Assembly: GCA_900545545.1 (NCBI GenBank)
Contig: UQZO01000033.1
Span: 1-5,774, forward strand
From: an uncultured Subdoligranulum sp.
GTDB lineage: Bacteria; Bacillota; Clostridia; Oscillospirales; Ruminococcaceae
Reading direction: 5' to 3'
DNA length: 5,774 bases
Below, piece by piece: positions 5,728 to 5,774 of this stretch. Position numbers and translations under genes: made by a program. The notes beneath the pieces are model-generated. The model was not told the origin of the DNA. It saw nothing but the letters and a program-made list of their open reading frames with translations, and searched no databases. Position 1 is the stretch's first letter. Every line of letters begins with the position of its first letter.

Positions 5728-5749
5728 ACCCCACGTTGAACGTGGGGTT
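5727..5749. repeat. Perfect palindrome upstream of metQ
   Basis: AACCCCACGTT (5727-5737), a central G and AACGTGGGGTT (5739-5749) form an 11-bp perfect inverted repeat, which as RNA would be about 9 bp with a TTGAA-type loop. It abuts the candidate metQ -10. It could be an operator, a terminator stem for a gene to the right without a clear T-tract, or a REP/IS200-type palindrome. Just inward on the plus strand it is preceded by AATCAT, similar to the context of the palindrome at the other end of the window. Confidence 0.5.
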
Positions 5750-5757
5750 TGCAAAAC

Positions 5758-5772
5758 GGCCCCATAGGGGCC
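5758..5772. repeat. Second small palindrome at the right window edge
   Basis: GGCCCC (5758-5763), an ATA loop and GGGGCC (5767-5772) form a 6-bp GC-only hairpin eight bases beyond the larger palindrome. Tandem hairpins of this kind occur at IS200/IS605 ends and in REP doublets. The window stops two bases later, so the rest of any element is not visible. Confidence 0.4.
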
Positions 5773-5774
5773 AC

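Noticed and set aside
5578..5774. A full SAM-I riboswitch or a methionine T-box upstream of metQ.
   Set aside because: Apart from a GAGGGAC/GCCC resemblance, the other conserved SAM-I elements and a terminator/antiterminator pair are absent. No T-box sequence (TGGNACCGCG type) is present.
1..5774. CRISPR array, tRNA or rRNA genes, transposase, phage or defence genes.
   Set aside because: There are no regularly spaced repeats, no cloverleaf-like segments and no reading frame of those families. The five recognised genes and their control regions account for nearly all of the window.

Overview
The window holds five genes for amino-acid uptake and use on a GC-rich, low-GC-lineage-style (Firmicutes) chromosome. 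Strong AGGAGG-type ribosome binding sites, textbook sigma-A promoters, intrinsic terminators and a lipoprotein with a Ser/Ala-rich tether suggest a gut clostridium of the Oscillospiraceae/Ruminococcaceae type (Faecalibacterium, Gemmiger or Subdoligranulum-like). That placement is inferred from sequence style, not from a database match.

Layout, left to right. (1) Positions 1-91 hold a small hairpin at the window edge and a strong terminator. (2) A minus-strand sodium:neurotransmitter-symporter (NSS) family amino-acid transporter lies at 92-1468. (3) A compact divergent promoter region follows at 1469-1584. (4) A plus-strand threonine-aldolase-type PLP enzyme lies at 1585-2637. (5) A convergent intergenic region at 2638-2895 has a terminator that probably works in both directions and a second, unexplained structured segment. 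(6) A minus-strand methionine ABC importer operon is transcribed in the order metQ (5577-4696), metN (4592-3594), metI (3594-2896). metN and metI overlap by one base, and a perfect 14-bp hairpin separates metQ from metN. (7) The metQ leader at 5578-5774 contains a 14-codon candidate leader ORF, a stem-loop, and two palindromes at the window edge.

How it works together: MetQ is a surface lipoprotein that captures methionine, MetI forms the membrane channel, and MetN is the ATPase, with a C-terminal NIL domain that in the E. coli homologue senses intracellular methionine. The NSS transporter uses the sodium gradient to import an amino acid that cannot be named from sequence. The threonine aldolase would cleave threonine to glycine and acetaldehyde. 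The transporter and aldolase are divergently transcribed from two near-ideal promoters that use the same self-complementary -35 hexamer, which suggests linked or competing expression.

The coding content is conventional and I see no defence, phage or otherwise novel gene system. The most interesting signals are regulatory: the shared -35 divergent promoter pair with flanking direct repeats, the metQ leader ORF and stem-loop, the metQ-metN intercistronic hairpin, and the two outward-facing palindromes at the window ends, which resemble IS200/REP-type ends.
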